A DNA stretch of 64,000 bases from Metallyticus violacea (lineage: Eukaryota; Arthropoda; Insecta; Mantodea; Metallyticidae): NCBI GenBank assembly GCA_030762175.1, contig CM060833.1, positions 170,424,501 to 170,488,500 on the forward strand, written 5' to 3'. Positions 24,066 to 37,199 of this stretch are shown piece after piece. The notes under the pieces are model-generated. The model was not told the DNA's origin. It saw nothing but the letters and a program-made list of their open reading frames with translations, and made no database searches. Positions within the stretch are counted from its first letter, which is position 1, and each line of letters opens with the position of its first letter. Made by a program: the position numbers and the translations under genes.

Positions 24066-25119
24066 TTAAAAAGTATTAAAAAACTAAAAAGAAGTCTATA
24101 CGAGTAATTGATGATTATGTACGTTACATTACAACGTCGTAACCTATCGTTAATAATAGAAAGAGCAAGGCTTTGATTCTCAGATATAGCATTTTGCCCC
24201 TAATATATCTTGTGAAAGGGGAATGACTGAATAACAGAATCCTTTTAACATTGACTCATTCTGCAAAGCCTTTTCTTGAAAACCCAAGTTTGGAACCTAA
24301 AGGGGGAAAATAAAATAAAAAATGTGAAACATTAAGACCATGTTATAAAAAAGAATATGTTTCATAATAAGATGAACATTAATTATCAGTAGCAAATATT
24401 TAAGATGCACTCTCATTTCACGGTTATCTGCTATGTTTATTCCCTTTACACGTATATACTTAAACAGGTGTTTGTTGAGTAAAGCATGGTTTACATGCAG
24501 AATTTTGAATATCACAAAGAAACACAACATTAAACGGATAACAGAGATTTTGGAATTGATCTATCGGATTTTATAATAATTAGTGCTGCACCTACCGGGT
24601 TTGGTGTACACTTTTATCTCTGTGCTCATTTTTCCGAGATTATTGGGGCAACATTCTTAGTAATGTTTTGAGTTTTCTTCAGATATTGTTCTCATGTCAT
24701 CACCAGAATACTTTGCATAGCTATTACCATGAAGTTTGAAATTTCCAAAATTTACTTATAAACCTACTTTGCAGAGGAGATCAAGTAGGCACCTGTGTTA
24801 ACTTTATGCAGTGGCATACACTTTGCTCAAAAAAGATTTTTAAAGACCGTTTATTACATAAAACATCCTGGTTTTGAATATTATCGATATTATTTGCTAT
24901 GTGCAAATATGAAGTACAGATATCAACATATTCTGCATGTCTGAGAACTATAATGAGAAGAAGAAAATTCATTTTATTATTTAAAGTTGAATAAGGTTGG
25001 AAGTTGCTTGTACAAACAGTGAATGAGCAAGTTTTATAATGGAAAATCAATAGTACACTGAAAGCTGTGATTCACAATTCATACGAATCTTTGACTTACG
25101 TTGTCCATGCTGCTATGTC

Positions 25120-25262
25120 CTACCAAGAGGAGCCCGAAATATCTCAAAACTGAATCCTTATAAACTGAGGGGTAGCTCGGTGTGAAATTAAGCTCTGCTC
25201 ACCCAAAGATTCGAACCATAGCACGGCTCTACATTTTTAGCTAACCGTACTACGGGACCTCT
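25120..25262 (-). mobile_element. Possible tRNA-like retroposon relic
   Basis: On the minus strand, GTCCCGTAGTACGGTTAGC resembles an A box and ATGGTTCGAATCTTTGG a B box, about 30 bases apart, followed by a non-tRNA stretch. The acceptor stem does not pair, so this is not a working tRNA gene. No second copy was recognised in the window. Confidence 0.3.
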
Positions 25263-25356
25263 TTGTGATCTTAACCGTCCTCATTGCTAAGGCTAAGAAA
25301 GTGCTTTCTGAGTCAGTTCCTACCATGACAGTGTCAGACTGTCGGCTTCTGACCAG

Positions 25357-25629
25357 TTATTTGTTTATTTCCGGACGCTCTTTAGCATCTCAGGTCATCA
25401 GCGTCCCATTCATTTCAGGGCGTAAAACGGCCGACAAATTTTGCTCAGAGGTCTCTTCTTTCAGGCATGAGGTTCCTTACGTGCCGCAAATCTACGATAT
25501 AGACCCACGGTTTTACTTCTCTTCCGAAGGAAGCCGTACTTAGGATTTTTACGCCCGAAAACATCCATCGGTCCGGGCCGGGATCGAACCCGCGATCTTG
25601 GGTTTACCACTAGACCATCAGAATTGACA
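25357..25629 (-). mobile_element. SINE-A copy
   Basis: Reverse-strand copy from TTATTTCCGGACGCTC through CGGCCGACAAATTTTGCTCA to GGATCGAACCCGCGATCTTG and CATCAGAATTGAC. A few bases of the A-box region are missing (GGGTTTACCACTAGACC). No convincing target duplication. Confidence 0.86.
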
Positions 25630-26341
25630 GATACACACATGTTTTCATTTCGCATTATCACATGACCATAATAAAATACAATTTAGAAATGAGAATGTGT
25701 GTTTATGACTGATTTACTGAACATTTTTTTTATAAATATTGCAAAAGTGGGTATCGCCGTAAACATCACGGTTGTAGATTCTTTAACAATTTAGTGAAAA
25801 AAGTGCAAAGGTAGGTAACTGATTATACAGGCACGATGACAAATAATGGCAGACACTTCAACATCTTATGAAATGGCGAATAGAATATTATTCCTTGTAA
25901 TAGATATTAAATAAAGCGTAGAAAGAACAAGCGAAACATTCCGCCCGCAATGCTTCTGTTTTAGGGAGTACGGTGCTTCGCTGTAACAAAGACTTGACAT
26001 CATATAGCCTACTGAGTTAAGCTCGCAAAACATTTTCTTTTTTGTATAAAGGCTGAATCGGAAATTTAGATCACACAAGCCGTATTTGGAAAAAATGTAT
26101 CTTCAGCTTTTGTATAAAACATGCGCTTATATATTGTATTATAATATATTATTAATGAAAAATAAAATATTGTAGAGGATTCTATTATTATTTGCATTCC
26201 CTTCACAGCGTTAGTGCCTGGTTATTCATTGAAATGATAAATATGTAACAACTCAGGGGGTTGTAACGTAAAGCGCATAATGATGTTTTCTTTCACAGTA
26301 AAATACATCCATTATCCGTAACGAATTTCCTACATAATGAT

Positions 26342-26560
26342 GCAGACCGCCATGGGTGGCCGAGGTCTGGGGTTCAAATCCCACCAGGACCGTCCTCCCT
26401 GACTGAGGTTTTTTTTTCCAGGTTTTCCTCAGTCCTTATAAATGGCAAATGGCGGGGAGGTACCCTAAACTTAGGCCTGGAACGTATCCTTCCTTAAAAA
26501 CAAATCCTTAAATAAATAAATACAGTAGCAAAAACGGGCGTTAAACACCATTCATTCACT
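26342..26560 (+). mobile_element. SINE-B copy with two internal deletions and a perfect 13 bp target duplication
   Basis: The head reads GGCCGAGGTCTGGGGTTCAA, so the stretch between two GAGGTC motifs of the family consensus has been lost along with the anticodon-arm region. A second gap removes much of the 3' body (AAATCCTTAAATAAATAAAT joins to AGTAGCAAAAACGGGCG). Target-site duplication CCTACATAATGAT at 26329-26341 and 26561-26573. Confidence 0.9.
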
Positions 26561-26701
26561 CCTACATAATGATTTCGCATTATTGGGTTCTAGCAGTGAA
26601 TCGCTGAGACACGCGAATGTCAAACGCTGGTTGGAGTACGCAGTAGTTTCTATGTACTCACAGTGCTATCCTGTGTGGCAGTTAGTAGTGCTATGAGGGT
26701 A

Positions 26702-27958
26702 GGTCCATAAGTTCCCGGCCTACCCATTTTCTAGGTATGATAAAGACAAAACTATATTTCACTTTTCAATATAGTTACCCTTTATTGCAATACACTTTTC
26801 ATATCTTTGAATTAACATTTCAATCCCCTCTACCAAAATAGTCAGAAGTCTTGTGTGCAAAATGGACATAAACAGCATCCATTACTTCCTCTTTACACTT
26901 AAATTTCCTTCCTCGAAGGTCCTTCTTGAGTTTTGGGAAGAGGAAATAGTCACTGGGAGCTAGATCTGGGCTGTAGGGTGGATGATCGATCTTCTTGAAG
27001 TCACATTTCTTCACAGCTTCCTTTGCAACAAAAGCTGTGTCCATAGGCGCGTTGCCGGGAAGAAGGCGCACACCACCACTCAGCTTTCTTCGCTTTCTCT
27101 TTGATGGAAGCACGTAGTCTGTGCAGTAGGCCAAAATAGTACTCCTCGTACTATGGTGTTCCGCTCCTTGAAGCCAACGAAGAGTATTCCTTCACAGTCC
27201 CAGAAGATTGTGGCCATGATCTTCTTGGTTGACTGAGTGACCTTGGCCTTTAGAGGCAGTGCTTCACCAGGTTTACACCTTTCCAATGATTCTCTTTTGG
27301 ACAAGGTATTATATTACAGGATCATAGTTTCATCTCCTATAACAATGGTTTGCAGAACTTCTCTCCCGTTGCCACGGCAGAGCTCCAAAAATGCCTGACA
27401 CAGATGACTCGTTACTGCTTTTGGAATGAGGAAAGAAGCCTAGGCACCCATCTTCACTAACCTCATTCATGTTTAAAAGTTCATTATTAATTCGAAGGAC
27501 TTGTTTTAGAAAGGCCCAACCTTGCTGCTATTTGTGTAATTTTGAGCCGCTGGTCTTCCATAATTTCTCCTTCCACAAGAGCGAGCGATGTTTTCAGGAG
27601 TGAGCATCTCCAAGGGCCGACCTGCACACTCTTCGTCTTCATGGCTTTTTCAATCCATTCAAAAAAAAGTTTGGCCCATTCTTTTACGGTAGAATATGAG
27701 GGGGATACTTCCCCATATACACGGTCCAAACTCTGTTTAATTTCATCTTTCTTTTGTGAAGAACTTAATAACAGGTCGATACTTCATTTTGAACATGTCA
27801 CAATCTTCTACACATAACCTTGTTTATACAAATATATCTGAACAACTGAATACAGCGGAACGGAAGTTACAGCTGCAACTATTTACTTAACAGATAAAGT
27901 ATGACATCAGATAAGTAAGTCGATAATCCTTATCGGTGAGGCCGGAAACTTATGGACC
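26702..27958 (-). mobile_element. Nearly end-to-end mariner transposon
   Basis: Inverted ends of about 21 bp, GGTCCATAAGTTCCCGGCC at the left and the complement of GGCCGGAAACTTATGGACC at the right, differ by one base and are flanked by TA at 26700-26701 and 27959-27960. The length (about 1.26 kb) fits a full mariner. The transposase lies on the minus strand. The end sequence recurs at 47757-47920. Confidence 0.88.
26820..27787 (-). pseudogene. Mariner transposase, frameshifted
   Basis: The likely start is the ATG at 27787 (MKYRPVIKFFTKE), then a frameshift. The next frame carries the N-terminal helix-turn-helix with VYGEVSPSYSTVKEWAKLF and ITQIAARLGLS (27729-27487). The middle frame has KKIMATIFWDCEGILFVGF (27304-27080), matching the region after the second catalytic Asp, and the last frame has HPPYSPDLAPSDYFLFPKLK (27134-26820) with the final catalytic Asp region. 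Intact mariner transposases are about 345 residues in one frame; here at least three frame changes break it, and the DETW block is not readable in one frame. It is most similar to the SETMAR-type mariner clade by motif, but no subfamily is claimed. Confidence 0.85.
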
Positions 27959-29059
27959 TACCATCATATTTATGCCTTAAATGCAGCAATGAATTGTACG
28001 TTACACAAGAATAAATTCAGCAATACTGAAATTATCAATGTAAGCCGAAATAAAAAAAAAAATGCTGCAATTTCGAGTAGTAACCACCGCCAAATCGTCC
28101 GAGAATCATGTTCATAACTAACACCGTGAATGGATGGAATGAGCAGTACATGTGCTGTGTGTTTGATTTTGTTTACTCTACTGCATTAGAAACAATTTTC
28201 TGGCCGTTCAGATCTTGCCATTAAAAGCATCTATGTACGTTTCACATATAAAGTACATAGGTATAATTCTGAAGAGAGGTAAGACACATTAGAGTTAAAG
28301 GACTAGTCAGCAATAGGGAAATATTCTGTGCAGGTCTTTAAACTATATTTTTACTTTTTGAGTTGAAACCTGTTCCCTATTCCCTGTGGAGTTGCAGTTA
28401 AAAATGGAAATTCCTAAAGTTTTACTTTGCATCGTACGTAATTTGGATCACTTTCGTCCAGTGTTAAGTAAATAATCCTTCCAAATGCTTAAGTTGCATT
28501 AGACACAGCGTCAAGCTATTTATGGATTTAACGTTTATCGAAAATCAAAGGCAGGATAATAACACCACGTACCTGAGCGTTAATCACAACATGTTGATGC
28601 CAGAACAGAGACCAAGGTGAGCTGCAGGTCCGTTGCAAGACCTAACAGACAAAACACTGCAAGGCAGGCTCGGCTCTCTCCTCCTTCACCCACATCTTGT
28701 AGGGCTTCCTGGACAGGGTCCAACTAGTCCTCTCAAGAACCCATACAAAGGCGTCAGTTTCTTTCCGTGCTCCCTCCCCCAAGGCAGGTTATTTATACTC
28801 ATGGAGGGCGCACAGTGTTTAAAGTCGATCGGGGTGAATATTCTTTCGGTGATATTTATGCGAAAGGAGCATCTCCGGACCTAGCAAGTTCATCTGTGAT
28901 TGGCAACAGAACGAAATGACATGCAGTACTTGAGATTGTCTCACAATGCTTTTGACACTGTGGGGAGAAGTGCATTATGAGAAAAATTATATTTTGAATG
29001 AAATGATCCAGGTCGCAATGACAATATAATGATGTTAGATTCTTCATAAAGCTGCACCA

Positions 29060-29770
29060 AAATTATGTATCTGAGAGTCGAGGTAGACAGGGATGTCTGT
29101 TGTATAATGTACATTGGTGACTTGTTATCGGAAGAGTTGGGTGCTCTAGGAATAAACGACCCTAAGATTCCATTTCTTTTGTACACCGATTATTTATTAA
29201 TCTGCGATTTATCCGTTGAGTTCTACAGAAGAAACTCGACAAAGAGAGTGCCCCCTCTCCAATCCCCCCCCCCCCCCTTCATTATAGCCATTAACGTTCT
29301 TTGTCGACTCTTCCCTAGAAATATTCCAAAATTGTGTGAGCATCTCGCATGCACCAACACTTCCCGTCAAATGTTCAAACTTCTATTGGAATTCAGAAAT
29401 TGCGGTCATAAATGCTCATTTCTTAAAACATATTCTTGTAACTAAAATGGAGAGTATTATAGCACATTGATAAGCTCTGTCATGTCCTATGCTTCAGAAA
29501 TAAGGGGCTGGCAGACTGAACAAAGTCCAAAACGAGTTTCTAAAAAGAGTTTTAGAAGTAGGGAGGAATACAACTAAATGTGGGGTTTTACGGAAATTTG
29601 GGAACTAAGAGAGAATATTCATTGTAAAAGTAGAAAAATTAAGTACTATTACGCATAATAAAAAGGTACCGCACACCTTTGAGGACTTTATGCTACTAAC
29701 ACCAGAAAATAAAAAGAAGACAGCATTGGGACAAGGGAGCGAGGAATAATATTTATGTTTGAAGAAAGGT
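29060..29770 (+). pseudogene. Non-LTR retrotransposon reverse-transcriptase and downstream fragment
   Basis: The frame at 29065-29220 reads IMYIGDLLSEELGALGINDP then KIPFLLYTDYLLICD; the catalytic YADD is here YTDY, so one Asp is lost. After a 29230-29450 stretch with a C-run that breaks similarity, LSYASEIRGW and, in another frame, NEFLKRVLEVGRNTTKCGVL (about 29535-29600) match the region after the RT in the same kind of element, and decayed sequence runs on to about 29770. Not functional. Confidence 0.68.
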
Positions 29771-30486
29771 ACAAAGATAGCTTAGGAAAATTAACCAATA
29801 GGATACAGAGGCGGAAACTTTAATCTTATTTTAGGAAACAAACTCAAAATCAGACGGGGTTGAGAGATGTACGTATATGAGCTCCACGAGTTATCAAAAT
29901 AGATTGGGTCTGGAATAGATCAGACTGAGGCAAGGAATGCGATTAAAACAGATGAAAGTATATGTGCTTTTTATGGTGACACCACCTTCTAATGCTCCCA
30001 TTACGAGTACTGAACAGTGGAGGTCGACTAAGCTTTGATAAGTCAAATAGTGGATAGGTTAACATAATGGGATCTGTTTGCACAGGGTGACAACTGGCCA
30101 AAGCTTGATTCCTTTCTATGCAGTGCATGGAATTAGAAGCTGTTTGTTGTTCTTTGAGTCTGTTTGCAGCCTCATACTTCTGTTCTATGCCCGCAATCTA
30201 ATCCACGTTAGATCCGGTCTATTTTAGGAACTCTGGAGTATAAATACCTTCATCTCTCTTTCCAATATGATTTTGAGTTCGTTTCCTCAAATAAATAAAT
30301 ATATGTTTATGAACGTGAGTGCGTGAATTTAAGAGTTTGTATTTAGGTGCTAATAATTGTAAACGCATTCAATGTTTATTATTTTTTGTAAGTGTCTCAG
30401 TATGTTTACATTAAAATCGGGTACGGTTAAAAGACCCATCCGAATCTTGTGTACATGTTTGTAATAATTGAGCAATATACACACAT

Positions 30487-30516
30487 TACTACTACTACTA
30501 CCACTACCATCACTAC
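30487..30516. repeat. (ACT)n-like microsatellite
   Basis: Imperfect ACT/ACC/ATC triplets just upstream of the SINE-B mini-copy. Confidence 0.8.
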
Positions 30517-30524
30517 AATTACCC

Positions 30525-30603
30525 AACCGCCGGATGGGCGTGGTTGTATCTTCAGTGTTCTCCGCCTGTGGTGTCTCAGTAGTAAAAACGGGCGTTAAAT
30601 ACT
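30525..30603 (+). mobile_element. SINE-B mini-copy (head start joined to tail)
   Basis: Only the first bases of the head (ACCGCCGGATGGGCGTGG) and the 3' block (TTCTCCGCCTGTGGTGTCTC, AAAACGGGCGTTAAATACTA) remain, in about 80 bp. The flanks share only ATTACC, so a target duplication is uncertain. Confidence 0.7.
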
Positions 30604-30798
30604 ATTACCTGAGAACAAGCTTGTTTCTTTTCTGCAACTAAAGCGTTCCAAGAAAATGTCAGCAATGAAGAAGATGGGGCATCGATCTGAGATACCATAA
30701 CCAACATCTTTAGCATACTTATGAACATGCAAAGGGTGTGCTCAATTCTGACAATGAAACTGAAGCCATCTAGGGATTGCATTTATAAAATATTGATT

Positions 30799-31070
30799 GA
30801 TTTGTTTTATTTATGGAAGCTCTTTAACATCTCAGGTCATCAGCGTCCCATTCAAATCAGGGCGTGAAACGGTCGATAAATTTTGCTCTGTGATCTCTTT
30901 TTTCAGGCTTGAGGTTCTTTTACGTTCCGTGAATCTACCACAGGGGACCCATTGCTTTACTTCCCTTCCGAAAGAAGCCATATATAGGAATTTTGCATCC
31001 GACAAAATCCATTGGCCCTGGCCGGGATTGAACCCATGATCTTGGGTCTACAAAACCATCAGGACCGACG
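30799..31070 (-). mobile_element. SINE-A copy
   Basis: Reverse-strand copy from TTTGTTTTATTTATGGAAGC to GGGATTGAACCCATGATC and CATCAGGACCGAC. Part of the A-box region is gone. No target duplication recognised. Confidence 0.86.
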
Positions 31071-34000
31071 TTTCTAGCACTTAGCACTAGCTCAAGTTTG
31101 ATATTCAAGTAAAACAATACATTTTTATTTCCACTGATTGCTAATTAAAAAAATGTTTCTTGTTCATTTTAATAGTTTTTATACAGTACAACAATATCTT
31201 CCATCAATTAATTCAATAGGGTAAAATATATCAAATTAATTAATTTATAAGGTCGATATTTTGACATAATTTATTCCTCTTTTATACAGAAAATAATAAA
31301 TGTTCCCTTTTTGCATTTATTTAACTTTTTTTTAATTCAAGTACTATGTCGATTTCCCTTATCACGAAAGTATGAACCTGAACCTGCTTGAAAGTTAAAC
31401 CTATACCCCAGAAAGTTTGAATGTTTAACATTGAACTGTAAGGAATTAAACATTTGTCTGAAATGTTGCACTGTATTGACTTCTCAGCCTTCCGTCGCCT
31501 CTAGTTCAAGGTTGGCTGCAATCAGTAGTGGGATAATACTGTACAAACAGTCAGGACATTGTTTATGCGATATCGCGAGATACAAGCACCCCATTAATTG
31601 CTTCCGGCATGATAGTGCACTAGATATAATTATTAAAACATAAATATTTTATATCAAATATATCGAACTAACGCGCTTAATCCTTTTCGCACATTTTATT
31701 TTCAGCGTCGAAACAAAGTGTTCTGACTCGCTTAAATTATACTCGTATATGGTTATGAGTCCTGAATGTTTACGAAATTGTTAAAGATTATACTTTTAGA
31801 ATACAATCTCCCTAAAAGAGTTTAAATTTAACTTATCACAATTTTAGATAAATACGCATAAAATTATTTCCAATGTTGGAGGAACAATTTTTCAATAGGT
31901 TGCTTTTTCCAGTTTGCTAGAAAGAAACTGAAAAAGTTATGTTGTCTTGCCAGGTGTTTTAAAAACAGACAGCACTTATATATGGTAAGAAAAATTTAAC
32001 ATACATTTTTACAAGTTTTCGCCTTTTAAACCGGATTTGGAGGCCTGAACAACTAACGTTAAACCTTTTCTGGATATTACTGGGTCAAAATGCAAGTCGG
32101 TTCTTGTAACAACTTTAATGTTTCGTCCAATCTAATGATTGGCGCAAAGAAAATTATATTCACATATCTTAGTATTTCCCTTGTTTATTGACGAGGTTGG
32201 CCTATGAAAATTTACTTGAAATACGAACTATATAAACATTTTGTTCATTATTCTATTTCTGGTCCCTACACGTCTGAGAGGAGACAATCGGCAGTTTCTC
32301 AAAAATAAGTTGCATCATTTAATTGACGATGCATCTCGGGACAACTTTAGTATCATTATTTGAAATATCGCCTTCCCCAAATGGAATGGTCGAGGGATAG
32401 TCATAGAATGACCTGCTCGATTTTTTAATCCAATGGCCTTTTAAAACCCTTAGTTTATGTTGTGAGGCAACATATCCACATCCAAAATGGAGTTGAGTAA
32501 ATACGAAACACTCTAGGAGTTTTCACCGAGTACGCCACAACATGAAACGGGTGCATCAGATCGGAAAGACGCCACTTTGAGCAATTTTTGTATTGTGCAG
32601 TTTAGTTTATCGTTTGTATTATTAGCTGCTCTCTTGGCAATAAAGCCATGTAATTGTGAATTAAACAATTTTCAGGTTCATGTTCATATACATTTTTAAT
32701 AATATTTTGCCGTTAGGAACATGTCCCTGACACTAAATCACGTGCATATACGAAATTTTATTTAATTTTTTCTTTTTGCTCATTTGGTGCGTCTTAGGCT
32801 ATATAGTAATGTGTTACATAGTGTACCATTAGTGCATGACTTATTTCTGGTCTTGCTTTTGGTGGATAGATACCATTTGTTTGTTTACATTAAGAAAGGG
32901 TATTGAGGGAGAATGTATAAACCCACATGTTATTTCCTGATAATAAGCAAGATATATAAAGTAATATAAGACTTTCTGAGCTATCGTATCGTTGGACGTT
33001 TTCTTACTCGTATGTAGAGGAAACTGAATTTATTGAACTGTGTGCGGGTGTAATGATTTTGTCTAATAGCCCCATCATTCTGATATCCTTTGCAATGCGT
33101 TATTCTGAATTTATGTAGCTATTAGTAGTGATGTATGTGGCTCTTAAAGAAACACGACAATATGTCGACAAGAATCATATACATTGTGGGTATCAAGATT
33201 CCCTAGAATCATAATTTGTAGGAATATTGACGGTAGGACAATTTCAATAAGTGATTACAGAATTTAACCATCTCATTACAAAATTCAAAATATTAATTTT
33301 TTCTGAACAATCAGTTATCTCAGTATCCTATTGAATGTATTTAGCATACTCTAATACCTTTCATATTAATTATTTAAGTTAATTACCAAATAAAAATAGA
33401 AAAGGATTTCATACTTAAATATTTCACAACCACATGAAAAATAAACATTTTAAACTATAATAACAAAATAAAAGCAGAACTTATTCATTGCATCTTCAAC
33501 ATATTCACGACGAATATTAACGCATTGTTACTCCATAGGAGTTCTCAGGAAATAATTAAATAAAATATTGGCCTCTATAGGAGGACAGAAACGAAGGAAC
33601 TGTACGCAGAGATTGAGATTGCACCATTTCAGTCACTTTGGTCATGCTTTAGTTATAAATCTTGTCCGCTAATACGAAGTTTTACATCTCGACTACTAGA
33701 CGTACCGCAGATAACGATGACCGTATTTTAACTCAGCTCATTCCTCCTTTTGAACCTGTTGCTCGCCGAGCTCGCACATTCATTCGCAAAAATGGTTCGA
33801 CAGTTGACTCTAGTGCAACCCTTTTTGTGTGAAAACTCGTCGAGTTTGTGCCGAATTATTCAGATCTTCCAGAACTGCAATTCACGATATTTTGCACAAA
33901 TTTGAATATTGAATATACTAGTTCAGTGCAAAAAAAAAAAAAAAAAAAAAAACAACAACAACAACAAACAAAGAAACAAACAAAAAAACGTAGGAGGAAG

Positions 34001-34330
34001 CGCAAAGTTCTAACAGAGAGAGAGAGGGATTGAGAGAGAAAGGGTTCAATTGGTCATATCGCAAACATTTGTCAACAACTTTACTCCAGAAAGTATCACC
34101 ATTGTGGTTTCGAAGTGTTAATGAAAACATCAGCAAAGGACAAGAAACATTAAATGGGTAAAGCTTACCTACGTACTGCTGAGAGCTGGAGAGGTGACGG
34201 GGAAAGGGCTTTATCAGCCAAGTAAAACACTACGCACTGCATGTTGTATCATCTGTTCAAATATTAACAGTCGTTCTATCTCTTTGCGTTAACAAAAGCA
34301 GAATGTTAACAGTGAACAATTGGACAACAC
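31071..34330. other. Unrecognised AT-rich DNA
   Basis: No coding or repeat signal that I can assign, except the A/CAA tract at 33930-33990. Confidence 0.5.
33930..33990. repeat. Poly-A with (CAA)n and CAAA tail
   Basis: A pure A run of about 22 bases grades into CAA units and then AAACAAAC repeats. It looks like a retroposon tail, but no recognisable body lies on its left. Confidence 0.8.
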
Positions 34331-34343
34331 ATTCCTCTGACTA

Positions 34344-34610
34344 ATCGCCACATGTGGCCGAGATCGTTAAGGCGCGGACTCGTGAGCGAGATGTCTGGGA
34401 TTTGAATCTCGCCAGGACCGTCCTTCTTGACAGGTTTTTCCAGGTTTTCCTTATAAATGACAAATGCCGGAAGGTACCCTAAACTTAGGCCTTGAACGTT
34501 TCCTTCCTTAAAAAAAAATTTTTCCCAATGTATCTTTTCATTTCATGTGTCAGCAGTGTTGTGTCAGCCTGTGGTGCCTCAGCAGTAAAAACGAGCGTTA
34601 AACACTATTT
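34344..34610 (+). mobile_element. SINE-B, near full-length copy
   Basis: Complete head (TGTGGCCGAGATCGTTAAGG, GGATTTGAATCTC), body and tail (AAAACGAGCGTTAAACACTA). A perfect 13 bp target-site duplication ATTCCTCTGACTA lies at 34331-34343 and 34611-34623. Confidence 0.92.
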
Positions 34611-35649
34611 ATTCCTCTGACTAGCCATCTCTCCAGCTCCCACATGTACATATTACACACTGCACTCATTGCGAAGCTACAATAATAATGATTACCTATG
34701 AAGATGATAGTAATAATAACAACACGAGGTCTATTTTTACTGCAACACCAGGCTGCTTAATGGCATAGAATGTCAGTAGATCTTGAAAACGAAGTTGTCC
34801 TTTTGATTTTTTGATTGAGTTGATATCGGTCAACCGAAATATTGGCCTTTTTGCATTTTCAAGTAATCTGAGCAATAGGCAAAGATCCATTATGGCTATA
34901 TTTTAAAAGTTAAAAAGTTATAATTTGTTTAATTTTTATTTTAAGATAGCTTTCTCTTCTTTTACGACGCCTAAACGCACTTAAATGAATTCCATTGCTT
35001 TAAAAATCAATATTTATTTCAACCAAACTGCAGAGATAGATTTACAGAAAGGAATAAAATAATTTAAAGCACTCTTTTTACAAATCTGCATGTTTTCGAA
35101 AAGTGCAGATCAAATAACTGCCTGAGAAAGATACTTCGTGATTTCTAAGAAAATTCGTTGTCCATTATGATGCAGCATAATGAACTTATTATGCTCTGCG
35201 TTGTGGCGCTACAAAATTCCTTTTTTCCATTTAGAGAGAGAGAGAGCACATACACGCACGCGCTCCAGGGTAGAAAGCAAGGTAACAAGTAATTATAGTG
35301 AACATTCTTAGCGGCAGCTCTAACCAATTTAATTTAACTATTTAGCGCGAAATAGGTTTATAATTGCAAATAACGCAGAATACTATAGAGATGCTGTCCG
35401 GAAAAAAATGTAGGGAAAGATATTACATTTCGAGCTCGTTTTTATTACTTTGCTAGCTAAATATTCGCCTAATCGGGTCTAAAGATCTTCCTGAATGATA
35501 TTTGCTTAGGATAACAAATATGTAATTTTAATACAATTAAAACATCATCAACTAGCTGGATAATATTTTCACATTTATCTTGATGTGAAAGCTTTCTAAA
35601 TAAGTTGCTCATTGTACGAAGTATATTGAAAAAATATACGAACTTTCAA

Positions 35650-36310
35650 AATTCTGCATCTTTTAAAAACGCTGGAGCTGGAGTTTACTTTAAGGACTTT
35701 ATATTATCATATGCCGTTGAGAAACATTTTGACAACTTTGATGACGAATTAGCCGCTATCTCTTTAGCCTTAGACAAAATATAGCAGTATGATAAGAAAA
35801 ATGTTGTCCTTTTTTTGTTGATTCCAGGGCGGTAATTATAACCTTAACAACTTATAATTACAATGAATGTGATATCTGCAAGAACTGTATGGGAAAAATT
35901 AATAAACTGCTGAATGTCAAGAACCACTTTGCACCTCAATGGGCTCCTGACCACTGCGGGATTTATGGAAACGAGCGGACAGATGAGTTGGCGAAAAGGG
36001 GATCGCAATTGAAACAACCAGATCCACCTTTGCCCCTGCGGTATATAAAGCGTCATATACCCTCCTGTATTAAATCTGACCGCTTCAGCCTGTACACAGA
36101 GAAAACTTCTGGGAAAAAGTGGAACTTCCTTTTGAACTGGTCGGAAACAATTCCTAGTTCTCTACCTATATCAGTTGACGTGGCCTGCTAAGGGTCATGA
36201 CTACTTACAGTCACCTGTATAGAATTGAACTGACTGAAACAGATGCGCGGCGACCATGGCGTATCCATGACTAAAGAACACCTCAGCATTTGCCCTGCTG
36301 TTCTCAACTG
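35650..36310 (+). pseudogene. Non-LTR retrotransposon RNase H domain and tail, decayed
   Basis: The first part (35669-35780) reads NAGAGVYFKDFILSYAVEKH followed by ELAAISLALDKI, the start of an RNase H fold with its conserved Glu. The second (35900-36060) reads HFAPQWAPDHCGIYGNERTD then ELAKRGSQLKQPDPP, the final RNase H block (W-PGH-GI-GNE-AD-LAK). Further on, SHLYRIELTET and EHLSICPAV resemble the Cys/His tail of RNase H-bearing LINEs such as I and R1 types. Stops and frame changes throughout. Confidence 0.72.
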
Positions 36311-36479
36311 TTTCTATTGACAATGCTTTGGTGATTATTTTTATCGTTCTTCTTTGTACTGGACTGCTAGTCGACTTATGACCGAGAGGTCGTAGACGGG
36401 AATAGGATTAAAAAAATCTGCACCAAAGAAGTTTGTAATAAGAAGTTCTGATCTTGACGAATTGCCCTTCAATTGCCGC

Positions 36480-37190
36480 TCTGTGTTGTTTTTTTCAGTC
36501 GAATTTCGTAAATCGTTTACCAAGACTCATGAGATGATGGGGGTAGCTACTTCAACCGTACTCAGTGCTCTGAGTGGTTTAAAAGTGGTCAAGAGTCCGT
36601 GGTTGATGACTCACGTTCCAGTCGCCCATCGACGTCAACTGGCGACCTCACATAGTCAGATTAATTGCAGAAGAACGTAACATTTCTGTGGGATAAAATC
36701 CTGACAGAAAAGCACGGCATGCATGGCGTTCCTATGCCGTTGTCACAGGAACCGCGTCACGATCTATCAGCAGCTCTTGGATCAAGTTCATGAACAGAAC
36801 AGTTGAGGCGATGAAACATGGGTCTATGGTTATCATACTGGAATGAATATTCACATTCAGGGTGTATATCACGAATTTCTGCCGGAGGGCCAAACTGTGA
36901 ATTGCTGAATTACCAAGATGTCCTAACACATCTCCGAGAAAATATGAAAAGAAAGTAGCCTGCGCTGCGAAGAGACAATTCATGGATCTTGCAACACATA
37001 ATGCATCATCGTGGTCATCGTTGCTTGTTGGCGACTTTTGGGCAAAAAAACTGAGTGATCTTCCCCACCCTCCATACTCTCCTTACTTAGCACCTGCGAA
37101 CTGTTTTATTTCAAAGCTGAAATTCACGATGAAAGGATGGCGATTGGACTCAGTTGAGGAGATAAAGCAAAACATGGAGGCATAACTCGC
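36480..37190 (+). pseudogene. Decayed mariner transposase (SETMAR-like clade)
   Basis: Recognisable pieces in shifting frames: EWFKSGQESVVDDSRSSRPS (about 36575-36635), GDETWVYGYHTG (about 36801-36836, containing the first catalytic Asp), VYHEFLPEGQTVN (about 36863-36900), and HPPYSPYLAPANCFISKLKF (about 37066-37125). In the last block the Asp residues expected in SPDLAPxDFFLF are Tyr and Asn, so the final catalytic residue is gone. Several stops and frame changes. Ends of the element were not found. Confidence 0.75.
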
Positions 37191-37199
37191 AATTAGGGC

